Of a stretch of 60,364 nt of DNA, positions 24,198 to 34,160 are shown piece by piece. Position 1 is the first letter of the stretch, and the number at the start of each line of letters is the position of its first letter. The stretch covers positions 100,634-160,997 of the forward strand of contig JAENZJ010000005.1 in assembly GCA_016841325.1 (NCBI GenBank), read 5' to 3'. The translations under genes and the position numbers were made by a program. Origin of the DNA: Thermincola carboxydiphila. Lineage in GTDB: Bacteria > Bacillota > Thermincolia > Thermincolales > UBA2595. The notes under the pieces are model-generated. The model saw only the letters and a list, made by a program, of their open reading frames with translations. It made no database searches and was not told the DNA's origin.

Positions 24198-26630
24198 ATG
24201 TTCCGGGACAAAGAAACCTTTAAAAACGCTTTTTTGGAAAAAATGCAGGTCATGTGCGGCAAAAGCCTGGATGAGGCCACTGCTTTTGATAAATATATGG
24301 CTGTGGGCGGCATGATTAGAGACCATATCAGCAGGAAATGGGTTAAAACAAATGCCCGTTACCTGGAAGAGGATGTCAAACAGGTGTATTATTTCTCCCT
24401 GGAATTTCTGCTGGGCCGTTTGCTGGGAAGCAACCTCCTTAACCTTGGCCTGACGGCAGTATGCAGGGAGGCCCTTGAGGAACTGGGTGTGGATCTGAAT
24501 GAAGTAGAAAATGCCGAGGCCGATGCCGGGCTGGGGAACGGGGGCCTGGGAAGGCTGGCGGCCTGTTTTCTGGACTCTATGGCTTCACTGGGTTTACCGG
24601 GGCACGGGTGTGGTATCAGGTACAGATACGGTTTTTTTGAACAGAGAATCATTGATGGATATCAGGTAGAGCTTCCTGATAACTGGCTGAGAGATGGCAA
24701 TGTCTGGGAACTGCGCAAGCCTGACAAGGCAGTTGAAGTAAGGTTTTACGGTACTGTCAGGGAAGAATACAGCAGTGGGAAGACAGTGTTTATTCACGAA
24801 AATTATGAGCCTGTTTTGGCCGTGCCTTATGACACTCCGGTAATAGGTTATGGCAATAATACCGTAAATACACTGAGGTTGTGGAGCGCAGAGGCTGTCC
24901 AGACTGATTTTGATTTCTCCTCCTTCAGCCATGGTGATTATCTCAAGGCTGTGGAGTACAAGTACTCAGTTGAAGCCATTTCACAGATCCTGTACCCGGA
25001 TGATAATCATTACAAGGGCAGGGAACTCAGGCTTAAGCAGCAGTATTTCTTTGTTTCCGCAGGGGTCCAGAGCATAGTCCGCAGGTTCAGAAAAAAGAAC
25101 GGTTCCCTGGAGCAGCTGCCGGAAAAGGTGGCCATTCACGTCAATGATACCCACCCGGTGCTGGCGATTCCTGAACTGATGAGGATCCTGATTGATGAGG
25201 AGGGTATGGGCTGGGGCGAAGCCTGGGATATTACCACACGCACCATATCTTATACAAACCATACGATTCTCTCGGAGGCTATGGAGAAATGGCCTGCAGA
25301 CCTTTTCCGTAACCTGCTGCCAAGAATTTATATGATTGTCCATGAAATCAATGAAAGGTTCTGCCGTGAGCTGTGGGACAGGTATCCGGGAGACTGGGAC
25401 AGGATTGCCTCTATGGCCATAATTGCTGATGACTATATCAAAATGGCTCACCTGGCCGTTGCCGGGAGCTACAGTATCAATGGTGTGGCCAGGATACACA
25501 CTGATATACTCAGGCGGCAGGAAATGAATAACTTTTACCAGGTTTATCCCCATAAGTTCAATAATAAGACAAATGGGGTTACCCACAGGAGGTGGCTCCT
25601 GAAAGCCAATCCGGAACTGGCTGCACTGATTACTGAGGCCATTGGCCCTGAGTGGATTGATAATCCTGCCGAACTGACCGGGCTTTTAAAATATGCTGAA
25701 GACCCGTCCTTCAGAGACCAGGCTGCGGCTGTTAAGAAACGGAATAAAACCGCCCTCGCGGGAATGATAAGGGACAAATATTCAGTTAATGTTGACCTGG
25801 AGTCAATATTTGATGTCCAGGTGAAAAGACTTCATGCATATAAAAGGCAGATACTGAATGTCCTTCACATAATGCACCTTTATTTCAGGCTCCTGGAGAA
25901 CCCCGACCTGGATATGGCGCCACGGACCTTTATTTTCGGAGCCAAAGCCGCGCCCAGCTACTACCAGGCTAAAACCACCATCAAGCTGGTCAACACCCTG
26001 GCAGACATTGTCAATGGCGACAGGCGTACCAGGGACAGGATCAGGGTGGTATTCCTGGAAAATTACCGTGTTTCCCTGGCAGAGATGATTTTTCCGGCTG
26101 CAGATGTCAGTGAACAGATTTCGACTGCCGGAAAAGAGGCTTCCGGTACCGGGAATATGAAATTTATGTTAAACGGTGCAGTTACCATAGGCACCCTGGA
26201 TGGTGCCAACATAGAGATTTATGAGAAAGTGGGCCCTGACAACATTTTTACCTTTGGGCTCACTGCTGAAGAGGTCATGGAGTATTACCGCAGCGGTGGA
26301 TACAGTTCGCGGGAACTGTATGAAAACGACAGCAGGTTAAGGTCAGCGATTGACAGTCTCGTTAACGGGTTCTTTCCTGTTCCTGCCGGGGAATTCACCA
26401 ATATATACAACTCCCTGATCATGCACAATGACGAGTTTTTTGTACTTGGGGATTTTGCTGCATATGCCGATACCCAGTTAAAGCTGGACAGGGAATTCCG
26501 GAATAAAGGGAAGTGGATGGAAATGAGTATAAACAACATTGCCTGTTCAGGGACATTCTCAAGTGACCGGACTATTCAGGAATATGCCAAGGACATATGG
26601 AAAGTCAAACCCCTGAAAATTGAATCATAG
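24198..26630 (+). CDS. glgP: Glycogen/alpha-glucan phosphorylase
   Basis: Releases glucose 1-phosphate from the non-reducing ends of glycogen using phosphate and pyridoxal phosphate. The 810-residue length is typical for bacterial GlgP of GT35. Motifs include YYFSLEFLLGR, NGGLGRLAACFLDSMA, HVNDTHPVLAIPE, KRLHAYKRQ and EASGTGNMKFMLNG, in which Lys655 is the pyridoxal-phosphate lysine. The ATG at 24198 is behind AGGAGGAG; an open frame continues upstream to 24063 but has no ribosome site there. It complements the debranching enzyme at 8.3 kb, though the two are in different transcription units. Confidence 0.96.
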   Translation: MFRDKETFKNAFLEKMQVMCGKSLDEATAFDKYMAVGGMIRDHISRKWVKTNARYLEEDVKQVYYFSLEFLLGRLLGSNLLNLGLTAVCREALEELGVDLNEVENAEADAGLGNGGLGRLAACFLDSMASLGLPGHGCGIRYRYGFFEQRIIDGYQVELPDNWLRDGNVWELRKPDKAVEVRFYGTVREEYSSGKTVFIHENYEPVLAVPYDTPVIGYGNNTVNTLRLWSAEAVQTDFDFSSFSHGDYLKAVEYKYSVEAISQILYPDDNHYKGRELRLKQQYFFVSAGVQSIVRRFRKKNGSLEQLPEKVAIHVNDTHPVLAIPELMRILIDEEGMGWGEAWDITTRTISYTNHTILSEAMEKWPADLFRNLLPRIYMIVHEINERFCRELWDRYPGDWDRIASMAIIADDYIKMAHLAVAGSYSINGVARIHTDILRRQEMNNFYQVYPHKFNNKTNGVTHRRWLLKANPELAALITEAIGPEWIDNPAELTGLLKYAEDPSFRDQAAAVKKRNKTALAGMIRDKYSVNVDLESIFDVQVKRLHAYKRQILNVLHIMHLYFRLLENPDLDMAPRTFIFGAKAAPSYYQAKTTIKLVNTLADIVNGDRRTRDRIRVVFLENYRVSLAEMIFPAADVSEQISTAGKEASGTGNMKFMLNGAVTIGTLDGANIEIYEKVGPDNIFTFGLTAEEVMEYYRSGGYSSRELYENDSRLRSAIDSLVNGFFPVPAGEFTNIYNSLIMHNDEFFVLGDFAAYADTQLKLDREFRNKGKWMEMSINNIACSGTFSSDRTIQEYAKDIWKVKPLKIES

Positions 26631-26659
26631 ATGTATTTCTCCTGCTCATACGATTTTCA

Positions 26660-26740
26660 TTGACACCCTGAGGTTTATGGAGATATAATATGACCAGACA
26701 GTCATATGACTAGCGAGTCACGTGACCGTCTGGTCATATT
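26660..26740 (+). promoter_or_regulatory. Promoter with overlapping TetR operator
   Basis: A near-consensus promoter, TTGACA (26660-26665), 18-base spacer, TATAAT (26684-26689), runs into a 54-base nested palindrome. The outer arms are AATATGACCAGAC (26687-26699) and its exact complement (26728-26740), and inside are two further palindromes, GTCATATGAC (26701-26710) and GTCACGTGAC (26717-26726). The overlap with the -10 box and transcription start is what is expected of autorepression by the TetR protein encoded next. Confidence 0.8.
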
Positions 26741-26763
26741 ATTTAGTGCTAAGAGGTGAAGCT

Positions 26764-27423
26764 ATGCCAACCCCAACCTTTTTTAACCTGCCTGAGGAGA
26801 AACGAAAGCGCATCCTTGAGGTGGCCATGGATGAGTTTGCCACACATCCTTACAGTAAGGCATCCCTGTCCAATATAGTGGTCCGGGCCGGAATTGCCAA
26901 GGGCAGCATGTACCAGTATTTTGACAATAAGCAGGACCTTTACACATATATTCTGGACCTGGCTGCCCAGGAGAAGATAACCTATATGAAGCAGGAATTT
27001 GACCGGGAAGACGATTTTTTTACTGCCGTTGAACGGTTGCTGGCGGCAGGAACCCGCTTTAGTCTGGAACATCCCCAGCTGGGGCGGATTGTTGCCAATT
27101 CTCTTGATTCTACAGGGGAAGAGTTGCTGCATGACCTGTATTCCAAGGGCAGAGAAATGTCCATGGAGTTTTTTGAAAACATGATTAAGCTGGGGATGGA
27201 AAAGGGGGAACTAAGGCAGGACATGGACCCCAGACTGGTGGCAAATTTGATGTATTCCCTGCTGGGACAGGGGTTGGCTGACTATCTGCTGGAAACCCTG
27301 GGTGTTACTATGAGGGAATACCTGGCTAATCCGGGGATATGGAAAGAACTGACACCTGAACATGTAGAACGCGTTGTTACAGAAGTGATAAAAATTTTGC
27401 GCAGCGGCCTTCAGGCCCAGTGA
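26764..27423 (+). CDS. TetR-family repressor
   Basis: A 219-residue regulator with a typical TetR N-terminus: EEKRKRILEVAMDEF, then the helix-turn-helix SNIVVRAGIAKGSMYQYFDNKQDLY (in pieces, about residues 30-55). The C-terminal ligand domain is helical and not conserved. ATG 26764 follows AAGAGGTGA. It is the first gene of an operon with an ABC ATPase, a permease and an adaptor protein, and its promoter carries a large palindrome, so it very probably represses the operon until the exported compound binds. The inducer is unknown. Confidence 0.92.
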   Translation: MPTPTFFNLPEEKRKRILEVAMDEFATHPYSKASLSNIVVRAGIAKGSMYQYFDNKQDLYTYILDLAAQEKITYMKQEFDREDDFFTAVERLLAAGTRFSLEHPQLGRIVANSLDSTGEELLHDLYSKGREMSMEFFENMIKLGMEKGELRQDMDPRLVANLMYSLLGQGLADYLLETLGVTMREYLANPGIWKELTPEHVERVVTEVIKILRSGLQAQ

Positions 27424-27443
27424 TAATAAAGGAGCCGGTGCTA

Positions 27444-28148
27444 ATGGAAACTGTAATTCAGACCAGAAACCTTCATAAGATATTTAATACCGGGGAAGTA
27501 TCTGTCCATGCCCTAAAAGGGGTAGACCTCCAGGTGCCGGAGGGGCAGTTTCTGGTTCTCCTGGGGCCCAGCGGTTCAGGGAAAAGTACCCTGCTCAATA
27601 TCCTTGGGGGCATGGATACCCCGACTGAGGGGGAATTTATATACAGGGGGACCCCGCTGCAGAAGATGAGTAAACACCAGCTGACCATGTTCAGGAGGAA
27701 GGCAGTGGGATTTATCTTCCAATTCTATAACCTGATGCCAAACCTGACGGCTTTGGAAAACGTGGCTCTGGCGACAGAGCTTACCGATACGCCTCTGGAC
27801 CCCGGTGAAGTCCTTGCCGAGATAGGGCTGGCTGACCGGAAGGATCACTTCCCTTCACAACTTTCAGGAGGCCAGCAGCAGAGGGTGGCCATCGCCCGGG
27901 CTATTGCCAAGAATCCTGATATATTACTCTGTGATGAGCCTACCGGAGCCCTTGACTACGAGACAGGGAAACAGGTGCTCAACTACCTGCAGAAAATCAA
28001 CCGGGAACGGGGCAAGACGCTTTTGGTAATTACCCATAATGCTGCCATAGGTAAAATGGCTGACAGGGTGGTCCATATAAAAGACGGCAGGATAGACCGG
28101 ATTGAGGAAAATATTAACCCCGTTACAGCAGATGAGGTGAGCTGGTAA
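27444..28148 (+). CDS. ABC transporter ATPase, LolD/MacB type
   Basis: A 234-residue ATP-binding subunit of the MacB/LolD/FtsE group. Walker A is GPSGSGKST, the Q-loop lies in [19 protein letters not shown], the signature is [15 protein letters not shown], Walker B is [12 protein letters not shown] and the switch histidine is in [10 protein letters not shown] 27444 is nine bases after AAAGGAG; a GTG that overlaps the tetR stop has no site. The stop codon overlaps the ATG of the permease (TAATG), so the two are translated together. Confidence 0.94.
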   Translation: METVIQTRNLHKIFNTGEVSVHALKGVDLQVPEGQFLVLLGPSGSGKSTLLNILGGMDTPTEGEFIYRGTPLQKMSKHQLTMFRRKAVGFIFQFYNLMPNLTALENVALATELTDTPLDPGEVLAEIGLADRKDHFPSQLSGGQQQRVAIARAIAKNPDILLCDEPTGALDYETGKQVLNYLQKINRERGKTLLVITHNAAIGKMADRVVHIKDGRIDRIEENINPVTADEVSW

Positions 28149-30505
28149 TGTTAAGGCGAAAACTATGGCGGGATATCAGGGGCAACTACGGCGCATATAT
28201 AGCAGTTATCAGTGTCTCCATTATCGGTCTGATGCTGTATGTATCCATGGCCCTTATACTTGACAGCCTCAGGAGCAGTGTTGACAGTTACTATAGTGAG
28301 CACAACTTTGCTGAGGGGTTTACCCGGATAGTCCGGGGACCACAGGGCCTAGTCGAAGACATCCGGGGTATTGACGGCATTGACAGGGTCAGCGGCAGGA
28401 TAGTCAGTGATGTACTGGTGAATAAAGCAGCGGGGGAGGAAAATACGACACTACGCCTGGTTACTTTTAGCGGGGGCCGGAATGAGTTAAACAGGTTTAA
28501 ACTTGAAGATGGCAAGATACCATCGGCAGATGCCAGGGAAATCCTGGTATCACCGGCCTTCCTCTCGGCGAACCAATATGAAATAGGGGATGAGATCCCC
28601 CTGATTATTTCGGGAACAGAAATCCGGTTTAAAATTACCGGTACCGCTATCAGCCCTGAATATGTATATGAGATTCCCAGCGGGCAGACCCTTACACCTG
28701 ACCCGAAGGTTTTTGGTGTGGCTTTTTTGCCCTACAGCACTGCTGCCCAGGTATTGGGCATGGATGGACAGATAAATGACATTGTTTTTACCCTTGACGG
28801 AAATACCAGCTTTTCCGGCATCAAAAGGCCGGTGGAAAATATGCTTGGGAGCTATGGCCTGACCCAGCTGTATCCCCGTAAAGACCAGATCAGCCACTCC
28901 ATGCTGACACAGGAAATCGTGGGTCTTGAGGCGACTGTAAATACTTCACCGGTGATATTCCTCCTGGTTGCCGCCAGTATCCTTTATATCATGCTCAGGC
29001 GGATGGTGGAACAGCAGAGGGGACTCATCGGTATACTAAAGGCTTTTGGCTTCACTGACAGGGAAATCATCACCCACTATCTCGGTTATGCCGTGTTTAC
29101 AGGCGGTGTTGGGGGGCTGGGGGGAGGCCTTCTGGGGACATGGCTTTCATTTTATTTCGCAAAATTGTACCAGCAGTTCTATAATATTCCCGGTCTGTCG
29201 GGCAGGGTTTCTGCAGAGTACATTCTTACAGCTACTTTATTGGCGGTTGCCTTCAGCGTTTTTGCCGGCTACCAGGGGTGTAAAGGGGTCCTCAGGCTGA
29301 GCCCGGCTGAAGCGATGCGGCCTCCGGCACCCAAAGTAGGAAAAAAGACTCTTGTCGAACGGATTACTTTTCTCTGGAATATATTAACCACCCTGGGTAA
29401 AATGGCGGTGAGAAATGTTTTCCGCAGCAAGCAGCGGAGCTTTTTGGCGGTGTTTGGCATAGCCACCTCATTTAGTCTCATGGTGGCTTCAGGGGCATCC
29501 TTTGACGCTGTCTACTATTTAATAAACTTCCAGTATGAGAAGGTAGAAAAATACGATATTAAGATAGGGCTGAAGAACTACGCTGACAGGACAGAGGCGG
29601 TAACCGGAGCCCGTTATCTTGAAGGGGTTATCAAAGCAGAGCCCATGCTGGAAGTGCCGGTGACCATTTCTAACCGGTGGCGGGAAAAAGACACGGTTAT
29701 CACCGGGCTGCCGCAGGAGGCAGCACTTTATCACCTCCTTACAGATAAGGGGAAACAGGTCAGACTGCCGGAACGGGGGATGGTAATCTCAACCCAGATG
29801 GCTAAAATCCTCGATATTAAGCAGGGCGATACCGTTACAGTAAAACCATTTTTGGGTGACCGGGAAGAGCGGCAGGTAGTCGTCAGGCAGGTCATACCCC
29901 AATATGTCGGGCTGGGAGCTTATATGGATATTGAGTCTCTCAGCAGCCTTCTAAGGGCACCTCCTGTGGCCTCATCAGTCCTGATGAGAGTTGAGGAGAA
30001 AAATATGTCAGAGGTTCGGGAAGAACTCCGCACCGGAAAAAACGTTTCCGCGATTCACGATAAAAACAAGCTCAAGGCCCAGTTTGAGGAGTTGATGGAA
30101 ACATCACAGGCTTCACAGTATATTCTGTTATTCTTCTCCTTTATCATGGGATTTGCCATTGTCTACAATGTTAACATTATCTCTCTTTCGGAGCGGGAGC
30201 GGGAAATGGCCAGCCTCATGGTGCTGGGGATGACTGAAGGGGAGGTTTCCCGGATTCTCCTGTTTGAACAGGGGTTTCTGGGCGTAGTTGCCATAATTGC
30301 AGGAGTGCCTTTAAGCTATGGGATGCTTTATGCCATAGTCAATGCATCGGGGAGTGAGATTTACAATATGCCCCTGATTATCGACCCCAGGAGTTTTTTG
30401 ACGGCATTCCTGGGCACACTGATGTTCCTGCTGGCAGCCCAGTGGAAAATGAAAGGGAGAGTTGGCAAACTGTCGATGCTTGATGTTCTTAAACAGCAGG
30501 ATTAG
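28148..30505 (+). CDS. FtsX-like ABC permease
   Basis: A 785-residue permease with duplicated FtsX modules. The first membrane segment is near residues 15-40, followed by an extracytoplasmic domain of about 220 residues, three membrane segments (about 265-385), a second N-terminal segment (about 425-450), a second external domain and three final segments (about 655-775). This is the arrangement of mechanotransmitting transporters that work from the outer face of the membrane (macrolide, peptide or lipoprotein exporters). Partner ATPase upstream and adaptor protein downstream. Substrate unknown. Confidence 0.92.
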   Translation: MLRRKLWRDIRGNYGAYIAVISVSIIGLMLYVSMALILDSLRSSVDSYYSEHNFAEGFTRIVRGPQGLVEDIRGIDGIDRVSGRIVSDVLVNKAAGEENTTLRLVTFSGGRNELNRFKLEDGKIPSADAREILVSPAFLSANQYEIGDEIPLIISGTEIRFKITGTAISPEYVYEIPSGQTLTPDPKVFGVAFLPYSTAAQVLGMDGQINDIVFTLDGNTSFSGIKRPVENMLGSYGLTQLYPRKDQISHSMLTQEIVGLEATVNTSPVIFLLVAASILYIMLRRMVEQQRGLIGILKAFGFTDREIITHYLGYAVFTGGVGGLGGGLLGTWLSFYFAKLYQQFYNIPGLSGRVSAEYILTATLLAVAFSVFAGYQGCKGVLRLSPAEAMRPPAPKVGKKTLVERITFLWNILTTLGKMAVRNVFRSKQRSFLAVFGIATSFSLMVASGASFDAVYYLINFQYEKVEKYDIKIGLKNYADRTEAVTGARYLEGVIKAEPMLEVPVTISNRWREKDTVITGLPQEAALYHLLTDKGKQVRLPERGMVISTQMAKILDIKQGDTVTVKPFLGDREERQVVVRQVIPQYVGLGAYMDIESLSSLLRAPPVASSVLMRVEEKNMSEVREELRTGKNVSAIHDKNKLKAQFEELMETSQASQYILLFFSFIMGFAIVYNVNIISLSEREREMASLMVLGMTEGEVSRILLFEQGFLGVVAIIAGVPLSYGMLYAIVNASGSEIYNMPLIIDPRSFLTAFLGTLMFLLAAQWKMKGRVGKLSMLDVLKQQD

Positions 30506-30559
30506 TCTCTATAGCCGGGGCGGTATTTTACTGCGGCATGTATACAAGGAGGGAACGGC

Positions 30560-31789
30560 ATGAAAAAATGGAAAAAGCGGGGGCTCATCGGGGCGGGGAT
30601 AGCTGCTGTGCTTATACTTGCAGCCCTGTCGATGTCCAAAGCAGTAGATGTGGAAGAAGCAGAAGTAATCAGGGGAAATGTGGCTGCAGTCGTTGTGGAA
30701 AAGGGTAAGGTGACAAGTGAAGAAAGTGCGGACATTTACAGTGAAGTCCAGGGCAGGGTAAAAGCCGTCCATGTGGAGGAAGGTGATACAGTTGCCCGGG
30801 GTGACAGTCTGGCAGAAATAGATGCCGGTGACCTTGAGGCCCGGATTGCCGCGTTGGAAGGGGAGCTAAAGTCTATCGAAGGCATGGAGAGGGCCGCCCA
30901 GGGGAATGCCAGCCAGGTCAGGCAGCAGGAAGCGGCTCTGGAGCAGGCTGAGTTGTCTTTTGAACTCGCTGAGACCGCATATCAAAGGGTACAGCAGTTA
31001 TATGCCGAGGGCGCCGTTACCAGGGCTGAACTGGAAAGGTCCCAAAATGAGATGGAAACTGCCGCCGAGGCGGTGGAACAGGCCCGTGCCGCACTTAATG
31101 CAGCCAAAAAGCTGGGTGAGGGCAACAGGCTGCAGTACCAGGGACAGAAGGAAAGTATTCAGGCACAGTTGACCCGGCTCAGGGAGCAGAAGGAAAAAGC
31201 CGTGGTCACTGCCCCGGCGGACGGGACCGTGTTTGCCGCAGGTATTCAAGAAGGGGACTTTGTGTCACCGGGGACGCTGATGTTTACTGTTGGGAAGGCA
31301 GGCAGGATAAAAATTGAAACCTATGTGGGTACCAGGGATATCCGCGACCTGAAAACAGGTGACAGTGTCAGGGTGCTCTTTAAAATGCCCGGAAAGGATA
31401 CCGAGGTTTCCGGAACAATTACCAGGGTTAACCCGGCTGCCGAAGAAAGGGTTTCTTCCCTTGGTATTACCGAGGATAAAATAAAGGTTCTCGCAGAACT
31501 GGATGAAGAGCCCGGGGAGCTTCGCATCACTCCCGGGATGTCTGTTGATGTCACCTTCACGACTCAGGAAGAGCGGGATGTCCTTGCTGTCCCCCGGGAG
31601 GCCGTCTTTGGCGATAACGGTAAAGACTATGTGTGGGTTATTGAAGATGGGAGAGCAGTCCTCAGAGAAATAACGACAGGTACAGAGGGGGACGAATTTG
31701 TTGAGGTTGAAAAAGGTCTGCGGGAAGGGCAGCAGGTAATTTTAAACCCACACCAGGAAGGCCTCACAGAAGGGATAAAAGTAAAATAG
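30560..31789 (+). CDS. HlyD/MacA-type adaptor protein
   Basis: A 409-residue membrane-fusion-type protein anchored by one N-terminal segment (about residues 9-27). It has a split biotinyl-lipoyl domain (SEVQGRVKAVHVEEGDTV and VTAPADGTVFAAGIQEGDFV), a long alpha-helical hairpin between them (about 90-215), and beta-barrel domains at the C-terminus. It would bind the external face of the FtsX permease. It starts 55 bases after the permease, behind AAGGAGG. Such adaptors occur in Gram-positive bacteria without an outer membrane, where they are thought to bridge to the wall or to regulate the transporter. Confidence 0.93.
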   Translation: MKKWKKRGLIGAGIAAVLILAALSMSKAVDVEEAEVIRGNVAAVVVEKGKVTSEESADIYSEVQGRVKAVHVEEGDTVARGDSLAEIDAGDLEARIAALEGELKSIEGMERAAQGNASQVRQQEAALEQAELSFELAETAYQRVQQLYAEGAVTRAELERSQNEMETAAEAVEQARAALNAAKKLGEGNRLQYQGQKESIQAQLTRLREQKEKAVVTAPADGTVFAAGIQEGDFVSPGTLMFTVGKAGRIKIETYVGTRDIRDLKTGDSVRVLFKMPGKDTEVSGTITRVNPAAEERVSSLGITEDKIKVLAELDEEPGELRITPGMSVDVTFTTQEERDVLAVPREAVFGDNGKDYVWVIEDGRAVLREITTGTEGDEFVEVEKGLREGQQVILNPHQEGLTEGIKVK

Positions 31790-31856
31790 AAATTATTTTA
31801 CAGTAGTTCAGGAAAAAATTATCAGGTAGTCCTAAAAACCGGCAGCCAAACGTATC

Positions 31857-31885
31857 TTTAATATAGTTTGTACAATTATATTAAA
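31857..31885. promoter_or_regulatory. AT-rich inverted repeat
   Basis: TTTAATATA (31857-31865) and TATATTAAA (31877-31885) are exact reverse complements with an 11-base spacer, immediately before the ribosome site of the decayed gene. Probably its old operator or promoter region. Confidence 0.4.
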
Positions 31886-31893
31886 GGGGGAGT

Positions 31894-32593
31894 TTGGTGC
31901 TGAGAAGACGGACGGCTTTGTTTTTGGCCCTGGTATTGATATTTACCCTGTTTTTGCCATAGGCCGGTGCCCTGGGTTTATCCTACGGGTCAGGTGTCCC
32001 GGGGCGGGAGAGGGTGGATCTTACCGGCAGTGACCGGGATCCGGCATCAGAAAATTATTTTCCTGAATATACTCCCGCGGCTGGGAGAAATCCCTTCCGT
32101 GCCGAGGCAGATAAGGCAGCAGAAGTGGATACTTCTATCCCGGAAATAGAAGTACCCACTGATCTTGTATCTATGACTGAGGCAAGGGAAATTGAAATAA
32201 GTGTTGAGGTCCCGCCGGGGACTGAGGTCAGTTCCCTGCAGTGGACATTCGGCAGGCTGAACTTCAGTGAGTGGAAACAATGGCAGAGTGAAACCGGTAA
32301 GGCCTGGCCGGCGGTTATTCCGGGGCAGAAATGCTTTATTGTGCATCAGGTACCTTTATAAGCTCAATACCGGATACAGCTGTTGTGCTGGCCGAGGCCG
32401 GCAGCGGGGAAGACTTTTTTAAGGCCGGCTGGTGGCCCTGGCATGAACTGGTGCAGGGCAGGGTGCTGGCCAAAACGGATAGTGCCAGGCTGCCGATATC
32501 ACGCTGTTCGCCTGTGACCTGACCAACAAGGCACACCCCGGAAATAATTTCAGGCTGTTGGCCAATGCAGTCTTTACAGCAGTACAGAAGTGA
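31894..32593 (+). pseudogene. Decayed secreted-protein gene
   Basis: A coding region broken at least three times. It starts with AAAGGGGGA, a TTG/GTG start at 31894/31897 and a clear signal peptide (LRRRTALFLALVLIFTLFLP), then an amber codon at 31960-31962. The same frame continues (GALGLSYGSG, ISVEVPPGTEVSSLQWTFGRL) to a stop at 32361. Coding character then moves to a second frame (about 32331-32495: SSIPDTAVVLAEAGSGEDFFKAG, in pieces) and a third (32495-32593: DITLFACDLTNKAHPG to the end QK). Together these describe one ancestral exported protein of about 230 residues. The family was not recognised. A terminator follows. Confidence 0.75.
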
Positions 32594-32614
32594 TATGGTT
32601 TTAAACTGAAACAG

Positions 32615-32659
32615 GGAAGGCAGATTTCCTTAAGAAATACTGCCTTCCTGAATTTTTTT
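32615..32659 (+). terminator. Terminator after the pseudogene
   Basis: GGAAGGCAG (32615-32623) pairs with CTGCCTTCC (32640-32648), extended by ATTT/AAAT, followed by TTTTTTT. Confidence 0.8.
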
Positions 32660-32673
32660 AAAAAAAAGGGGAA

Positions 32674-34083
32674 ATGGGCCCTGCCGGTGGAAATAATATA
32701 AATATTATGACAGATAAAAGATTAATACCCCCTGAGGTTATGACAGTATTATATCAACTGCACAGCAATGGTTATCAGGGCTACCTGGTAGGAGGGTGTG
32801 TCAGGGATATGCTCCTGGGAAGGGAACCGGTGGATTTTGATATCTGTACTTCCGCCCGGCCGGACCAGGTAAAAGAACTGTTTGAACGGGTGTTTGACAG
32901 TGGAATCAGGTATGGGACCGTAACTGTTCTACTTGGTGAAAAGCCTTTTGAGGTAACTACCTTCAGAAAGGGGTTTGACTCCTGGGATGGCAGAAGGCAA
33001 AATGTTTATGAGTTCGGCTCTGATGTCAGGGAAGACGTGAAATTAAGGGATTTTTCCATTAACGGGCTGCTGTGGGACGGGAAAAATGTGCTTGACTATG
33101 TAAACGGTCTGGAGGATTTGGAGAGGCGATTGATCAGGGCAGTAGGGAGCCCGCAGGCCAGGTTCCGGGAGGATGCCATAAGGATGATGCGTGCGGTCAG
33201 ACTCAGCTGCCAGTTGGAATTTGACATCACCGGGGAAACCCTGGCAGCGATCCCGGAAAACGCAGGTCTGCTGAAGAATGCATCCATTGAGAGGATTAGG
33301 GATGAACTGGTGAAAATCCTGAGCTGCCGGAATCCCTCAAGGGGAATCAGGAGCCTCCGGGAAACGGGCCTGCTGTGTCACTTTCTTCCTGAGATGCAGG
33401 AGTGCCATGGATTTGCACAGCATAACCCCCATCATGACAAAGATGTTTTTGAACATACCATGGCTGTACTTGATAACACAACAGCTGATCCTGTTTTGAG
33501 GCTGTCTGCACTGTTACATGATATCGGCAAGCCCCGGACCTTTACCCTGGATGGTAACGGCAGAGGGCACTTTTATTCTCACCACATTGTCGGAGGTGAT
33601 ATGACGGCAGAGATTATGGCCAGGCTCCGGTTTGACAGGAGCACCGCTGTCTCTGTAACTGCCCTGGTGGCCGATCATATGAGCAGGTTTGCGTTTTTAC
33701 GCAAGGGAGGGGTCAAAAAACTGATTAACAGGGTCGGGACCGGTAACCTGGAAAGGCTGGTCAGGCTGCAGGAGGCTGATATCCTTGGGTCGGCAGGCCC
33801 CTATGATTTCCGGCTGCTGCTGGACCTGATGAGGGAAATAAATCTGGTCATTAACCGGAACGAACCTCTGGGGGTCAAGGACCTGGCTGTCAGCGGAAGG
33901 GACCTTATCCGGATGGGAATTAAGGAAGGCCCTGAAGTGGGCCGGATATTAGGAATTCTTCTCACAAAGGTGTGGGAGGACCCCAAAATCAATAGCCGGG
34001 AGTCATTAATTTCAGCTGCGGAAAAGATTATGACCGAAACCGGTTGCACAAACAGTGAAAAAGGTAGACCAGGGGCAACTTAA
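32674..34083 (+). CDS. cca: CCA-adding tRNA nucleotidyltransferase
   Basis: A class II nucleotidyltransferase of 469 residues that adds or repairs the CCA end of tRNA; some relatives are poly(A) polymerases. The head domain has LVGGCVRDMLLGREPVDFDICT, whose DFD carries the metal-binding aspartates, and RRLIRAVGSPQARFREDAIRMMRAVR for the neck. An HD domain follows (HDIGKPRTF at about residue 285), as in bacterial enzymes with 2',3'-phosphatase activity. The start is uncertain: ATG 32674 lies very close to its AGGGG site, and ATG 32707, eleven codons later, is an alternative; the conserved core begins after both. Confidence 0.92.
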   Translation: MGPAGGNNINIMTDKRLIPPEVMTVLYQLHSNGYQGYLVGGCVRDMLLGREPVDFDICTSARPDQVKELFERVFDSGIRYGTVTVLLGEKPFEVTTFRKGFDSWDGRRQNVYEFGSDVREDVKLRDFSINGLLWDGKNVLDYVNGLEDLERRLIRAVGSPQARFREDAIRMMRAVRLSCQLEFDITGETLAAIPENAGLLKNASIERIRDELVKILSCRNPSRGIRSLRETGLLCHFLPEMQECHGFAQHNPHHDKDVFEHTMAVLDNTTADPVLRLSALLHDIGKPRTFTLDGNGRGHFYSHHIVGGDMTAEIMARLRFDRSTAVSVTALVADHMSRFAFLRKGGVKKLINRVGTGNLERLVRLQEADILGSAGPYDFRLLLDLMREINLVINRNEPLGVKDLAVSGRDLIRMGIKEGPEVGRILGILLTKVWEDPKINSRESLISAAEKIMTETGCTNSEKGRPGAT

Positions 34084-34160
34084 CTATTATACTTAAAACA
34101 TATACTTAAAACAGGATTACCTTAATAATTGTAGAAAAGGTTCCCGGGAGGAGTCGAGAT

